DNA of 64,000 nt from Candidatus Competibacteraceae bacterium (GCA_003989065.1 RXIW01000001.1:124001-188000), one strand, 5' to 3'. Positions 1-8,587 are shown, numbered from the stretch's first letter. The notes: generated by a model not told the origin, from the sequence alone. Program-made: numbers and translations.

Positions 1-710
1 GGAATATGTTGGATCACCAGCATGATCCAGCGCCAGAACCAGGGCAGGTAGACCTGATCCCGGCCACGATCGACCGCGGCGACGATCCCTTGGGCGATTT
101 GGTCGGGCTGCGCCCACAGCAAGCCTTTCTTCTCGAAGGCAGCAGTCATCGGCGTATCGACGAAACCCGGTTTGACGGTGATGACCCGCACGCCCTTGCC
201 ATGCAGGCGGTTGCGCAACCCCTGGAGAAACAGACCGACCATACCCTTGGCGGCCCCATACACGTAGTTGCTCTGCCGCCCGCGATCGCCAGCTACCGAC
301 CCAATCGCGACCAGCGTCCCCTGCCCGCGCTGTTCCAGCAGATTGGCCAAGAGCGTCGCCAGGCTGATCACGCTCAAGGCATTAGTGTGAATGGCCGCCA
401 GGGTTGCCTCGACCGAGATCTGACAAACCTGTTGGTCGGGCAACACGCCGTGCGCGATCAAGGCGACATCGATACTACCGAGCGCCTGTACGGCCCGCTC
501 CAAGACCACCGGATGCTGGTCGAGCGCATCGAGATCCAGGCTCTCATACCAGACCGGTTGGCCGGAGCGGATTTCCAGATCACCGGCGATGGCGGCCAGC
601 CGCTCGGCATGGCGGCCGACCAGATAGAAACGGGCGCCGGCCGCGGCGAAACGGCGGGCAGTCGCCTCAGCGATGGCCGATGTAGCGCCGAAAATCAGGA
701 TATTACGCAT
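1..710 (-). CDS. DprE2-like short-chain dehydrogenase (3' end beyond window)
   Basis: This is an NAD(P)H-dependent SDR-family reductase. The likely reaction, by comparison with mycobacterial DprE2, is reduction of polyprenyl-phospho-2-keto-erythro-pentofuranose to polyprenyl-phospho-arabinofuranose. Reading leftward from an ATG at 710-708 the protein begins MRNILIFGATSAIAEATARR, a Rossmann nucleotide-binding motif close to TGxxxGIG. An active-site block reads IGSVAGDRGRQSNYVYGAAK, with the catalytic Ser and the YxxxK pair. About 236 residues lie inside the window and the C-terminus runs off the left edge. It sits 53 bp downstream of the DprE1-like gene on the same strand, the usual pairing for DprE1/DprE2. 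Family assignment is firm; the exact substrate is inferred from context. Confidence 0.85.
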   Translation of the reverse strand, partial: MRNILIFGATSAIAEATARRFAAAGARFYLVGRHAERLAAIAGDLEIRSGQPVWYESLDLDALDQHPVVLERAVQALGSIDVALIAHGVLPDQQVCQISVEATLAAIHTNALSVISLATLLANLLEQRGQGTLVAIGSVAGDRGRQSNYVYGAAKGMVGLFLQGLRNRLHGKGVRVITVKPGFVDTPMTAAFEKKGLLWAQPDQIAQGIVAAVDRGRDQVYLPWFWRWIMLVIQHI

Positions 711-763
711 ATGATGGACCTTGCGAAACGGCAACGCGGCATGGGACGGACCAACATCGGACC

Positions 764-2086
764 TTAATCCCGCATCACCCGCCGCCAGAAGCTGGAAGAA
801 AAGCGCGGGTCGATATAGCGGCTGAATTCGGCCCACTGCGGATAATAGTGACGAAAACTGTCGCCGCTCATCCGGGCGTCCTTGGCCGGATACACCGCGC
901 CGCCCGCCTGACGAGTCACCTCATCGAGACTCTCCAGCAGCGCAAGCGTCCGATGCCCCTGGTTGGGGAAATCCAGCGCCAAGGTCACGCCGGGCCGTGG
1001 GAACGACAGCAGCCCGCCCGAAGTCCGTGCGCCGAACCGCTTGAGTACGGCCAGCATCGATCCCTGCCCACTGGCGGCGATGCGCGCCAGAATCTCACGT
1101 AACGACTCGCCCGCCACGGCTGGCGGGATGACGCATTGATACTGGAAAAATCCCCGCCTGCCATACAGCCGGTTCCATTCCAGCAGCTTGTCCAGCGGAT
1201 AAAAGAACGGCTGATAAGGGGTCAGCCCGCGCGCCGGACGCGGTAAATGGTAATAAAGGCGGTTGAAGGCGCCCACGCTCAGATTGTTCACCAGCGAAAC
1301 CGGCGGTGCGAACGGCACCGTCAGCGCCCGACGCTCCTTGGGCGGCGGCTTCATCAAGCCGGGCGGCGCATGCATCCCGGCCATATAAATCCCCCGCCCC
1401 AAGGCCCGACCGGTCGCGGCGCAATCGACCCAGGACACGATATAGGGATAGCGGTCCTCGTACTCCCGATCAAGGGTCAGGAAGTCGTCCAGATGGGCAA
1501 AACGCCGATTTTCGGCCACGATCCAGGGATTGGCGATGCGTTGCAACTGGATTTCCACCCAGGTGATCAAGCCGGTCAACCCCAAGCCGCCGACCGTGGC
1601 CCGAAACCATTCGGTATTCTGCTCCGGCGTGCAACGCAGGCGCTGACCATCGGACCGCAACAACTCGAAGGCGCGGACATGGCAACCGAAGCTGCCGGCC
1701 ATGTGATGATTCTTGCCATGCACGTCATTGGCGATAGCCCCGCCCAGAGTCACGAACTGGGTACCGGGCGTGACCGTCAGGAACCAGCCTTGCGGCACCG
1801 CCAACGCCAGGATATCAGCCAGCAATACCCCCGCCTCCGCCTGCAATACCCCGGTCGCCGGATCGAAGGCCATGAATCGGTCCAATCCCCGCGCCAACAA
1901 CAGTGCGCCGCCGTCATTCAGGCAAACATCGCCGTAGCTACGACCGTTGCCGAACACCAGACAGGATTCGGACCCGGCAGGCAGCGCCATCCGCTGCCGA
2001 TCGCAGCACGACACCAGCCGACGCGGCCGGGTGGTGGGATAACGGTTCCAACTGACCGGTCGGATGCTCGACATGCCGCTGCTCAT
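764..2086 (-). CDS. DprE1-like FAD-dependent polyprenyl-phosphoribose 2'-oxidase
   Basis: This 440-residue flavoprotein resembles decaprenylphosphoryl-beta-D-ribose oxidase. It would oxidise the 2'-OH of polyprenyl-phosphoribose as the first half of the epimerisation to arabinose. The FAD-binding segment FGNGRSYGD lies at residues 45-53. The DprE1 signature VTLGGAIANDVHGKNHH follows at about 112-128, with the FAD-linking His at about 123. YPAKDAR near residue 400 matches the conserved active-site lysine region. I chose the ATG at 2086 because it overlaps the stop of the upstream prenyltransferase gene as ATGA, which implies translational coupling. The residue that aligns with the mycobacterial benzothiazinone-target Cys387 is alanine here (about residue 370). 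Confidence 0.87.
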   Translation of the reverse strand: MSSGMSSIRPVSWNRYPTTRPRRLVSCCDRQRMALPAGSESCLVFGNGRSYGDVCLNDGGALLLARGLDRFMAFDPATGVLQAEAGVLLADILALAVPQGWFLTVTPGTQFVTLGGAIANDVHGKNHHMAGSFGCHVRAFELLRSDGQRLRCTPEQNTEWFRATVGGLGLTGLITWVEIQLQRIANPWIVAENRRFAHLDDFLTLDREYEDRYPYIVSWVDCAATGRALGRGIYMAGMHAPPGLMKPPPKERRALTVPFAPPVSLVNNLSVGAFNRLYYHLPRPARGLTPYQPFFYPLDKLLEWNRLYGRRGFFQYQCVIPPAVAGESLREILARIAASGQGSMLAVLKRFGARTSGGLLSFPRPGVTLALDFPNQGHRTLALLESLDEVTRQAGGAVYPAKDARMSGDSFRHYYPQWAEFSRYIDPRFSSSFWRRVMRD

Positions 2087-3516
2087 TTCGGCAGCGCGCA
2101 CAGCACGATCAGCACGCAGACCAGCAACATCAGGCGGCTGTGGCGATCGGTCAGGGTAAAGATGATCGGATCGTCGTGCATCTCGCCGCGATGGGCGATC
2201 AACCAAACCCGGCTGATCCAGTACAACAGCACCGGGCAGAGTAACCAGATGACCGTCGGATGCTCGTACAAGGCGCGGCTGGCTTCGCTGTTAACGTACA
2301 GCGCCAGCACCAACACCGCCAGATAGCCGGCAGCGCCGCCCAGATTCTGCAGGAGATTCAAATCGTCGACATGATAACCGCGCCCGCTGGCCCTCAGCTC
2401 GCCTTGTTCGCGCAGCGACCACAATTCGGAATAGCGTTTGACCAGGGCCAGGCTGAGGAACAGGAACATCGAAAACGCCAATAGCCAGAACGACGGCAGG
2501 ATACTCACCGCTGCCGCGCCGGCCATGATCCGCAAGGTATAAAGCCCGGCCAGCACGATGGTATCGAGCATCAACACCCGTTTGAGCCGCAACGAATACG
2601 CCAGCGTGAACACATAATATCCGGCCAGAATCACGCTGAAATACGGAGAATCGACCCATAGACTCAAGCCGAAGGCCATCCCCAACAACAGCGGTACAGC
2701 TGCGATGCCATGGGCGATAGGAAGCTGGCCCGCGGCGAAGGGACGGCTGCGCTTGCGTGGATGACGGCGGTCGGCGCTCAGATCCAGCAGGTCATTGAGC
2801 AGATAGGCGCTGGAGGCGCACAGGCCGAAGCTGAGGAAAGCCAGGATGCCCAGCAACAGCTTGTCGGGTTGATTCAGGGCGTGGCCGGCCGCCAGCGGCA
2901 TGAAAATGAGGACATTCTTGAGCCATTGATACAAGCGCAAGGCTCTCAACCACTGTCGCCACGGCGATGCCGGCCGGGCAAAAATCCGCTCGACCTCGCA
3001 AACCGCACTGGCTCGGGCCATCAGCGCTGGAGCCGCATTGACCACCAGGGCGCGGCGGGCATGCCGCCAGACCGCCAAATCCACGGTGGCGTTGCCCGCA
3101 TAGTCGAAGCCGCGCTCGCCGTACAACTCCACCAAGGTCTCGGCCTTGCGCCGGCCAGCCAGGTTGTGCTCACTATCGGTGGCCAAGACCCGATCGAACA
3201 GGTCGAGCTGTTCGGCCACACGATCCGCGAACCGCCGATGGGAAGCGGTCACCAGCACTAAACAGCGTCCCTGCGCCTTCTGTTCGCGCAAGAAGGCCAA
3301 CAGTTCCAGATGGTAGGGCAACGTTTCGATATCCAATTGGACCCGGTCGGCGATTTCCGCCTTGAGTCGGGCCTTGCCCGCCGCCAACCAGCGCGGCCAC
3401 TGCCACACCGACAGCGGCGCCTGCTTGAGCTGGGCGAGAGCGGCTTCCAATAGCAGATCGGAATTCAGCAGAGTGCCATCGAGATCGACGCACAGTGGGA
3501 TCGGGTTATTATTCAT
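2083..3516 (-). CDS. HAD phosphatase - UbiA prenyltransferase fusion (polyprenyl-phosphate phosphoribosyltransferase-like)
   Basis: The 477-residue product has an N-terminal HAD-like domain (about 1-180; motif DLDGTLLNSD at 11-20) fused to a polytopic UbiA-family domain (about 190-477). The UbiA part has the Mg-prenyl-phosphate motif NDLLDLSADRRHPRKRSRP from residue 241 and many hydrophobic segments. In mycobacteria a stand-alone UbiA protein (Rv3806c) transfers phosphoribose from PRPP to decaprenyl phosphate, and a phosphatase then removes the 5-phosphate. A HAD-UbiA fusion next to DprE1/DprE2-like genes could do both steps. The ATG at 3516 overlaps the upstream stop by 4 bp and the 3' end overlaps the next start by 4 bp, so the genes form one operon. 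The role of the fused HAD domain is inferred. Confidence 0.85.
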   Translation of the reverse strand: MNNNPIPLCVDLDGTLLNSDLLLEAALAQLKQAPLSVWQWPRWLAAGKARLKAEIADRVQLDIETLPYHLELLAFLREQKAQGRCLVLVTASHRRFADRVAEQLDLFDRVLATDSEHNLAGRRKAETLVELYGERGFDYAGNATVDLAVWRHARRALVVNAAPALMARASAVCEVERIFARPASPWRQWLRALRLYQWLKNVLIFMPLAAGHALNQPDKLLLGILAFLSFGLCASSAYLLNDLLDLSADRRHPRKRSRPFAAGQLPIAHGIAAVPLLLGMAFGLSLWVDSPYFSVILAGYYVFTLAYSLRLKRVLMLDTIVLAGLYTLRIMAGAAAVSILPSFWLLAFSMFLFLSLALVKRYSELWSLREQGELRASGRGYHVDDLNLLQNLGGAAGYLAVLVLALYVNSEASRALYEHPTVIWLLCPVLLYWISRVWLIAHRGEMHDDPIIFTLTDRHSRLMLLVCVLIVLCALPK

Positions 3517-5144
3517 TGTGATTCTTGATGCGATTGAATACGTTTCTTGAACAAATAAGCACCATGATGAATCCTTTCTTTCCAATAATCTTGGCGGTCG
3601 AACTCGCCAATCAATTCATATTGCTTGTTAAACCAATCTGCTTTATGCGACGTATAGCTCCCGTCCCAGGAAACAATGACATATTCCGGATTCCAAGTCG
3701 CAAAGAGATATCGAACATCTCCTGCAATGAGTTTCTTGGCAACTCCAGGACTTGTCAATCCAAGCTCATCAACCACCTTGAACGCCGGCCCTAATTTAAA
3801 TCCAAGAGCACCAGGCTCAGCAGTCGCTACAGTAGTTCCTTTCGGCTCTTTTTCTTTCAAATAGTGCACAATTGGATCGTAGCTATAAGGGTGATCCCAT
3901 ATGCTTCTTTTACCCTCAATCCAGAGAGAGAGCCATTTTTCAATTGGGTTGTTGGTTTGAAAAAACGACAATTCTCCCAAGACGAAAACAATCAATAACG
4001 TCAACGAAGACCATATATTGACCCAACCCGACACGGACAGATAACTTAGCAATTCCATGATAGAAATGATACTGGCCATCATGATGGAAAACCAGACAGG
4101 ATGTAAATACCACGGCCAGAAAGAAACACTCATCAAACAATAAGCAATAAACTGCCCGAAACCAAACAATAGTAATGAAACGATCATGCACAGGGAAGCA
4201 TGATTAAAGATCGCCACAATCGAACGATTCATCAATATTAACAGTATGATAGCAGAAACTGTCGTAAGCACGAACGCCGACAAAAGATACCATTCAAAAA
4301 ACAAAATGGTTTCTTTTGCAAGAATATCAAATGAATAAACAGGAAAGTCGCCAAGCAGCGCCTGAGCTTGCTTCGCATCGAGCGTTCCGGGCAATATCTG
4401 TCCAAAGTAGACATGACAGAATATCATCCATGGAATGGCCAACAACAGGAATCCACCTGTAAAACTAATGACCGACTTTAAAGAACGAGGGTTTTGTCGA
4501 CCGACGAAATACCGCACCAACAGAATCGAGGCGGCAATCAAAAACATCAAATAAGAATCAGGCCGCACTGTTGCAGCCAATCCGATCGATATACCGGCAA
4601 TAAAATATCTATTCGAAAAATACAGCAAATAAAGCCCAACCAACAAAAGCGCCAAGTAAAGACATGTTTCATGCCCTGACACACGTTCGGAAATAGGCGA
4701 AATAAATATGAATATACCGAAAAACACGGAAAAGACAAAACTCAGACGCACACTCAGCAACGAATTGCCAATCCGAAAGAGAACAATGACCACTGCGCCT
4801 ATCGATATGGCGGACAGCAAATTTGCCATAACTGGTATCCATACCCCTACATCCGCAATTTGATCCTTGATAAAAATACTATGATGGGTTACGGTATCGA
4901 TGATATAAGATAGGACTCCCAAAAGCAGGGCGAATCCCATGGCAGTAGATCCAAAATACTTTTCGTCTACATTGAAGCGAAGACCATATCCTTCGGAAAA
5001 ATTCTGCGCATATCGAAAGGTGATATAAGAGTCATCAAGACCAAACATGTAATTGATCTTAAAGTGCAGTAAAACCCCTATCACTACCAAACAATAGAAA
5101 AAAACCGAGATGATCTTATCGATCATTTGGCCACGGCTGCTCAT
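3513..5144 (-). CDS. Polytopic membrane glycosyltransferase, AftB/GT-C-like
   Basis: This 543-residue protein has about ten to twelve hydrophobic segments and a soluble C-terminal region. After the first membrane helix it carries DDSYITFRYAQNFSEGYG (residues 37-54), the acidic first-loop motif of GT-C enzymes that use polyprenyl-phosphate sugars. This is closest in style to mycobacterial AftB-type arabinofuranosyltransferases. Lying first in the operon that would make polyprenyl-phospho-arabinofuranose, it is the obvious candidate user of that donor; the acceptor is unknown. An AAGGAAA ribosome-binding site lies 8-9 bases upstream of the ATG at 5144. The gene is visibly richer in A and T than its neighbours, which suggests acquisition from another source. 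Confidence 0.72.
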   Translation of the reverse strand: MSSRGQMIDKIISVFFYCLVVIGVLLHFKINYMFGLDDSYITFRYAQNFSEGYGLRFNVDEKYFGSTAMGFALLLGVLSYIIDTVTHHSIFIKDQIADVGVWIPVMANLLSAISIGAVVIVLFRIGNSLLSVRLSFVFSVFFGIFIFISPISERVSGHETCLYLALLLVGLYLLYFSNRYFIAGISIGLAATVRPDSYLMFLIAASILLVRYFVGRQNPRSLKSVISFTGGFLLLAIPWMIFCHVYFGQILPGTLDAKQAQALLGDFPVYSFDILAKETILFFEWYLLSAFVLTTVSAIILLILMNRSIVAIFNHASLCMIVSLLLFGFGQFIAYCLMSVSFWPWYLHPVWFSIMMASIISIMELLSYLSVSGWVNIWSSLTLLIVFVLGELSFFQTNNPIEKWLSLWIEGKRSIWDHPYSYDPIVHYLKEKEPKGTTVATAEPGALGFKLGPAFKVVDELGLTSPGVAKKLIAGDVRYLFATWNPEYVIVSWDGSYTSHKADWFNKQYELIGEFDRQDYWKERIHHGAYLFKKRIQSHQESQ

Positions 5145-5561
5145 AATGGATTTTCCTTATAGCGATGATCCCGCGTATATCTATGGCGTCAAACGATTTT
5201 ATTGCCATGACTCATCATCGCCTCGGACGGCGATCGGCAGCGGTCCTGCCTCGTACACCTAGATATATTCGAGCTAAAACCTTATCTATCATACACCCAT
5301 ACCCATCTCGGCTGAGACATAAAGCCTCTATCTGAGACAAAAACGCTTTCTCATCCTAAAATCCCCATCCGTGCCTGTCGGATGGAACGCGACAGGCGGA
5401 CAACGAATCTAAAGACCCACTGTGGTACTCATCAATGCCCTGAACGGTCCGTCCACACCGCTTCGGTTGGAGCCTTCGCAATACGGTATGGCATTACAGC
5501 GGTATTATGGGCAAAATCAGGGTTTTACTCGCTAACTTTAACTGGAGATCGAGACGCTCTC
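5145..5561. other. Divergent intergenic region between glycosyltransferase and L,D-transpeptidase genes
   Basis: About 420 bases separate the divergently transcribed arabinose-type operon (minus) and the L,D-transpeptidase gene (plus). A reading frame runs through part of it in frame with the transpeptidase, but that sequence has no recognisable domain and precedes a good signal peptide, so I treat it as untranslated. Promoters for both directions must lie here. I could not pick convincing -35/-10 pairs. Confidence 0.5.
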
Positions 5562-6911
5562 ATGTCGAGCCAACGCTTGCAAACCGCCCACTGGCTGTTC
5601 CTGGGGTGGCTGACCGCCAGCACCGCCCAAGCGGCGGTTTATCCACTTCCCCCTCCGGATACGGATGTAGTGGGACAGGTTCGGGTGATTTACGCGACCA
5701 AGGACGACACCCTGGTCGATATCGCCCGCAAACAGGGGCTGGGCTACGATGAAATCGTCCACGCCAATCCAGGTCTGGATCGCTGGGCGCCCGGAGAGGG
5801 AACCCCCATCGTCCTGCCAACCCGCCATATCCTGCCGGATGCGCCACGAGAAGGCATTATCCTCAATATCGCGGAGATGCGACTGTATTACTACCCACCA
5901 TCCAATCCGGGCGAAGAGCGAGTCGTCATCACCTATCCGGTCAGCATCGGCCGCATGGACTGGAAAACGCCGATGGGTTTGACCAAGGTCGTGGCCAAGA
6001 CCGTCGACGCCCCTTGGCGGCCACCGGCGTCCATCAAGGCCGAGCACGCTAAAGAAGGCGACATCCTGCCTGACGTGGTGCCTGGCGGGCCGGACAATCC
6101 CATGGGCCGTTACGCCATGCGTCTGGGTGTGCCCGGCTATCTGATCCACAGCACCAACAAACCCTATGGCATCGGTATGCGGGTCACTCACGGCTGCGTG
6201 CGCATGTATCCGGAAGACATCGAGCGCCTGTTCGGGATGGTGCCGGTCGGTACACCGGTGCGTCTGGTCGATCAACCCGTCAAGGTGGGCCGGTTGAACG
6301 GCGCGTTATACCTGGAAGCGCATGAACCCTTGGAGGAAGACAACATTCCCATCAAGGTCAGCAAGGAGCAAGCCCGTCAAGCCGTGATCGCCAAGACCGG
6401 GCCGGACATGCCTGGCGTAGACCAAGCGGCGCTGGAAGTAGCCATTGAACAATTGAGCGGTATGCCGGTTTCTATCGCGGCCATGCCCGGCTCAGCGCCA
6501 TCAAGCCAAACCGCTGGCGCGCCGGCCATGCCCAGCTATCCGGTCAATGCCCCCGCACAAGTCCCTCGTGCCGCACCGCCGGTCTATGGCAACCCCTCGG
6601 CTTACGGCAGCCCGCCGCCCCAGATGGCGCCGGTCTATCGCCAAACGGCCCCCGCCCCGACGACAGGACGCACCCAAGCCGCTGCTGGCAATCCGAGCAA
6701 TCCGAGCAATCCGGCTGCCGGATATACGCCTTATTCGTACCGAACTACCGGTGGACCGCAGACCACCCCACCACCGGCTTATCGGCCATATCCTCCGACA
6801 GTCGGCGCATCGCAACCCTACCCCTACCCGTCGCGCCCCAATCCAGCGGCCCCGACCGTACGGCCATCGAGCGGTAACAATGCCGGCCAGGATCTCGAAG
6901 ATCCTCTCTGA
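5562..6911 (+). CDS. Periplasmic L,D-transpeptidase (ErfK/YbiS/YcfS family) with LysM-like domain
   Basis: This 449-residue exported enzyme should act on the peptidoglycan stem peptide, either forming 3-3 cross-links or attaching a Braun-type lipoprotein. From the ATG at 5562 it has a signal peptide (about 1-24, ending AQA). A LysM-like segment (about 38-88) precedes a YkuD catalytic domain (about 97-240), whose motif THGCVRM places the nucleophile at Cys212. The last 150 or so residues are Pro/Ala/Tyr-rich low-complexity sequence, longer than in E. coli LdtA/B/C. I preferred this start to upstream in-frame codons because the signal peptide begins here. A strong hairpin terminator follows, and an Lpp-like gene lies convergently beyond it, a likely substrate. 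Confidence 0.9.
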   Translation: MSSQRLQTAHWLFLGWLTASTAQAAVYPLPPPDTDVVGQVRVIYATKDDTLVDIARKQGLGYDEIVHANPGLDRWAPGEGTPIVLPTRHILPDAPREGIILNIAEMRLYYYPPSNPGEERVVITYPVSIGRMDWKTPMGLTKVVAKTVDAPWRPPASIKAEHAKEGDILPDVVPGGPDNPMGRYAMRLGVPGYLIHSTNKPYGIGMRVTHGCVRMYPEDIERLFGMVPVGTPVRLVDQPVKVGRLNGALYLEAHEPLEEDNIPIKVSKEQARQAVIAKTGPDMPGVDQAALEVAIEQLSGMPVSIAAMPGSAPSSQTAGAPAMPSYPVNAPAQVPRAAPPVYGNPSAYGSPPPQMAPVYRQTAPAPTTGRTQAAAGNPSNPSNPAAGYTPYSYRTTGGPQTTPPPAYRPYPPTVGASQPYPYPSRPNPAAPTVRPSSGNNAGQDLEDPL

Positions 6912-6934
6912 TTCCTAATATCGGCTCCAAAACA

Positions 6935-6969
6935 AAGAACCCCGTGCTCAAGCCGAGCACGGGGTTCTT
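6935..6969. terminator. Bidirectional rho-independent terminator
   Basis: A perfect 15-bp stem (6935-6949 with 6955-6969) encloses a 5-base loop. Its ends are A-rich on one side and T-rich on the other, so it can work in both directions between the convergent L,D-transpeptidase and lipoprotein genes. Confidence 0.9.
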
Positions 6970-6995
6970 GATTTAAACCGCCGTCAAGCGTTTAC

Positions 6996-7232
6996 TTACT
7001 TATACATCGACTTCTTGAACATGCGATTGAGTTTCTCATCAGTCGCCATGCTCATGGACTTGGCTTCGCTGGCGGTAGCCATCGCATTGTTGGCGGTGTT
7101 CAGGGCATTGCTCGCCATCGCTTTGGCTTCGTTGGCGTCGTTCTGCACCTTCTGCAGATCGCTGGTGCTCGCGCAACCAACGGTCAAACCAGCAATCAGG
7201 GCCAGGGTAGAAATTTTGGTTAAGGTTTTCAC
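6996..7232 (-). CDS. Lpp/OprI-type murein lipoprotein
   Basis: This 78-residue precursor has a lipoprotein signal peptide with lipobox LTVGC, giving a lipid-modified Cys20. A short Ala-rich heptad coiled coil (the alanine-zipper type of Lpp/OprI) follows, and the protein ends in SMYK. The terminal lysine is the residue through which Braun lipoprotein is linked to peptidoglycan. Mature length is about 59 residues, close to E. coli Lpp (58). It would trimerise in the periplasm and tether the outer membrane to the wall. Two L,D-transpeptidase genes flank it, one of which could catalyse the attachment. A GAGGAGTTAATC segment provides the ribosome-binding site. Confidence 0.9.
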   Translation of the reverse strand: MKTLTKISTLALIAGLTVGCASTSDLQKVQNDANEAKAMASNALNTANNAMATASEAKSMSMATDEKLNRMFKKSMYK

Positions 7233-7369
7233 TGATTAACTCCTCATCATCAAAACAAAGCAACGCATCGGACAACACTACTGTTGTTATAACACAACAA
7301 TATTGTCACAACACAACAAGCATTATATAACGAATTTTCGGCCTGCGAACAATCCCAATCGAATCAAAG
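7233..7369 (-). promoter_or_regulatory. AT-rich upstream region of the lpp-like gene
   Basis: The interval contains repeated ACAACA/TTGTTG-type stretches and a TATAAC element on the minus strand (around 7283-7295), unlike the GC-rich surroundings. It is the likely strong promoter for the lipoprotein gene. No single -35/-10 pair with standard spacing stands out. Confidence 0.35.
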
Positions 7370-7993
7370 TCAACGAATTTCGACTCGCATCCCGACTTTT
7401 ATCCAGGGTCTGAGGGCATCAATCTGCTGGTTATCCAAAGCGACACAGCCGCTGGTCCAATTGATACCTGCGCCATGCACACCGGGATTGCCAGCGCCCA
7501 CCCCATGAATGCCGATCTGGCCGCCCAGGGGTGTATCCTGGGGCGGTGTACGCCCCTTGACCCAAGCTGCACGGATTCGTTCATAGGTCAAGACGTCGAT
7601 GCGGTGCTCTCGCAAGGCCCGCTCGGCGTAGTCGGGATTGGGATAATCCAGCCCGATGAATTTCCTGAAACGACTATGATCGTTGATCCAGCCGACCCGA
7701 AACACCCCGACCGGTGTCTTGTTATCACCGCGCCCGGATTTGATTCCCGCGCCGCTACTCCCCAAGGCGATCCGATCGAACGATTCGATCGGATGGTTGC
7801 CCTGCATGATCGTCAGCTTGTCGGCTTTGGTGTCCACCAACAACCAGGATTCATAGGGCGACGGACTTGAGGGTGTCGCACCGGTCACAGCTACCGCGGG
7901 CGACGAAGTTTCATTGACGCTGCTTGGAGCGCAAGCGCTGCTCAGGTACACCAGCCCCCCTACCAGCGCTACCCGTTTACAAAGCTTCCACAT
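7370..7993 (-). CDS. Lipoprotein-anchored L,D-transpeptidase (YkuD domain)
   Basis: The 207-residue product begins with a lipoprotein-type signal (YLSSAC, Cys21), then a short linker and a YkuD domain. Its active-site motif is IHGVGAGNPGVHG...SGCVAL, with the nucleophile at about Cys183. It probably cross-links or edits peptidoglycan from the outer-membrane inner leaflet. I chose the ATG at 7993 because an AGGTG ribosome-binding site lies 7 bases upstream; the ATG at 7999 would sit too close to it. It is a second, distinct L,D-transpeptidase within 1.1 kb of the first, on the same strand as the lpp-like gene. Confidence 0.85.
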   Translation of the reverse strand: MWKLCKRVALVGGLVYLSSACAPSSVNETSSPAVAVTGATPSSPSPYESWLLVDTKADKLTIMQGNHPIESFDRIALGSSGAGIKSGRGDNKTPVGVFRVGWINDHSRFRKFIGLDYPNPDYAERALREHRIDVLTYERIRAAWVKGRTPPQDTPLGGQIGIHGVGAGNPGVHGAGINWTSGCVALDNQQIDALRPWIKVGMRVEIR

Positions 7994-8082
7994 ACCCATC
8001 CACCTACTCGTTCGGTTTGTCCAGTTTGTCGCCGGGCAAGGCTTATAGGACAAACAGGGCCAGCCATGCAAGATGCAGCAAC

Positions 8083-8535
8083 CTAGAAACGCGGCTCCAG
8101 AGTCACCGAACTCAGCAACGAATTGCCGATAAAGCAGTTTTCCTTGGCCTTGCGATGCAGCTCTCGCACCGTATCAGGATCGGGCGTGGTATCGGCGCTG
8201 AAAACCACCCGTGGACGCAAGGTCAGATGAGAAACCATCATCTTGCCTTTTTCGTTCTTGCCCAGCTCGGCCAGCGGCTCGTCTTCATAGCTTTCCACCA
8301 CCAGCTTCTTGAGCGCGGCGATCGACAGGAATGTCAGCATGTGGCAGCTGGACAGCGCCGCCAACAATGCCTCCTCCGGATTGCTCATCTCAGGATCGCC
8401 GGAATATTCCGCCGCTGCCGATCCACGTACGACCTGCCCGCCAGCCAAGCGCCAGGTATGGTCACGATTGAAGGTCTTGTATTCGAAATCAGGGGTGGTG
8501 CGCTGCCAATTCAGCAGAATGGAAAAATCGGACAT
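8083..8535 (-). CDS. OsmC/Ohr-family peroxiredoxin-like protein
   Basis: This 150-residue cytoplasmic protein of the OsmC superfamily uses two cysteines to reduce organic hydroperoxides. Cys64 lies in LSSCHMLTF and Cys133 in ENCFIGNS, the expected helix-borne pair. EYSGDPEMSNPEEALLAALS is the conserved substrate-pocket segment. The start ATG has an AGAGAACC sequence upstream. It is closer to the generic OsmC-like (YhfA/SACOL-type) branch than to classical OsmC or Ohr, which I judge from motif context only. It lies just downstream of the SrfA-like cluster, separated by about 50 bp, but shows no evident functional link. Confidence 0.88.
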   Translation of the reverse strand: MSDFSILLNWQRTTPDFEYKTFNRDHTWRLAGGQVVRGSAAAEYSGDPEMSNPEEALLAALSSCHMLTFLSIAALKKLVVESYEDEPLAELGKNEKGKMMVSHLTLRPRVVFSADTTPDPDTVRELHRKAKENCFIGNSLLSSVTLEPRF

Positions 8536-8587
8536 TCCAGGTTCTCTCCAATATCAGTTGGTGACATGGGCAAAACGGCCGACCCGC

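Noticed and set aside
6..767. A plus-strand open frame of about 250 codons at the left edge
   Set aside because: It is antisense to the DprE2-like gene, whose Rossmann and YxxxK motifs are clear on the minus strand.
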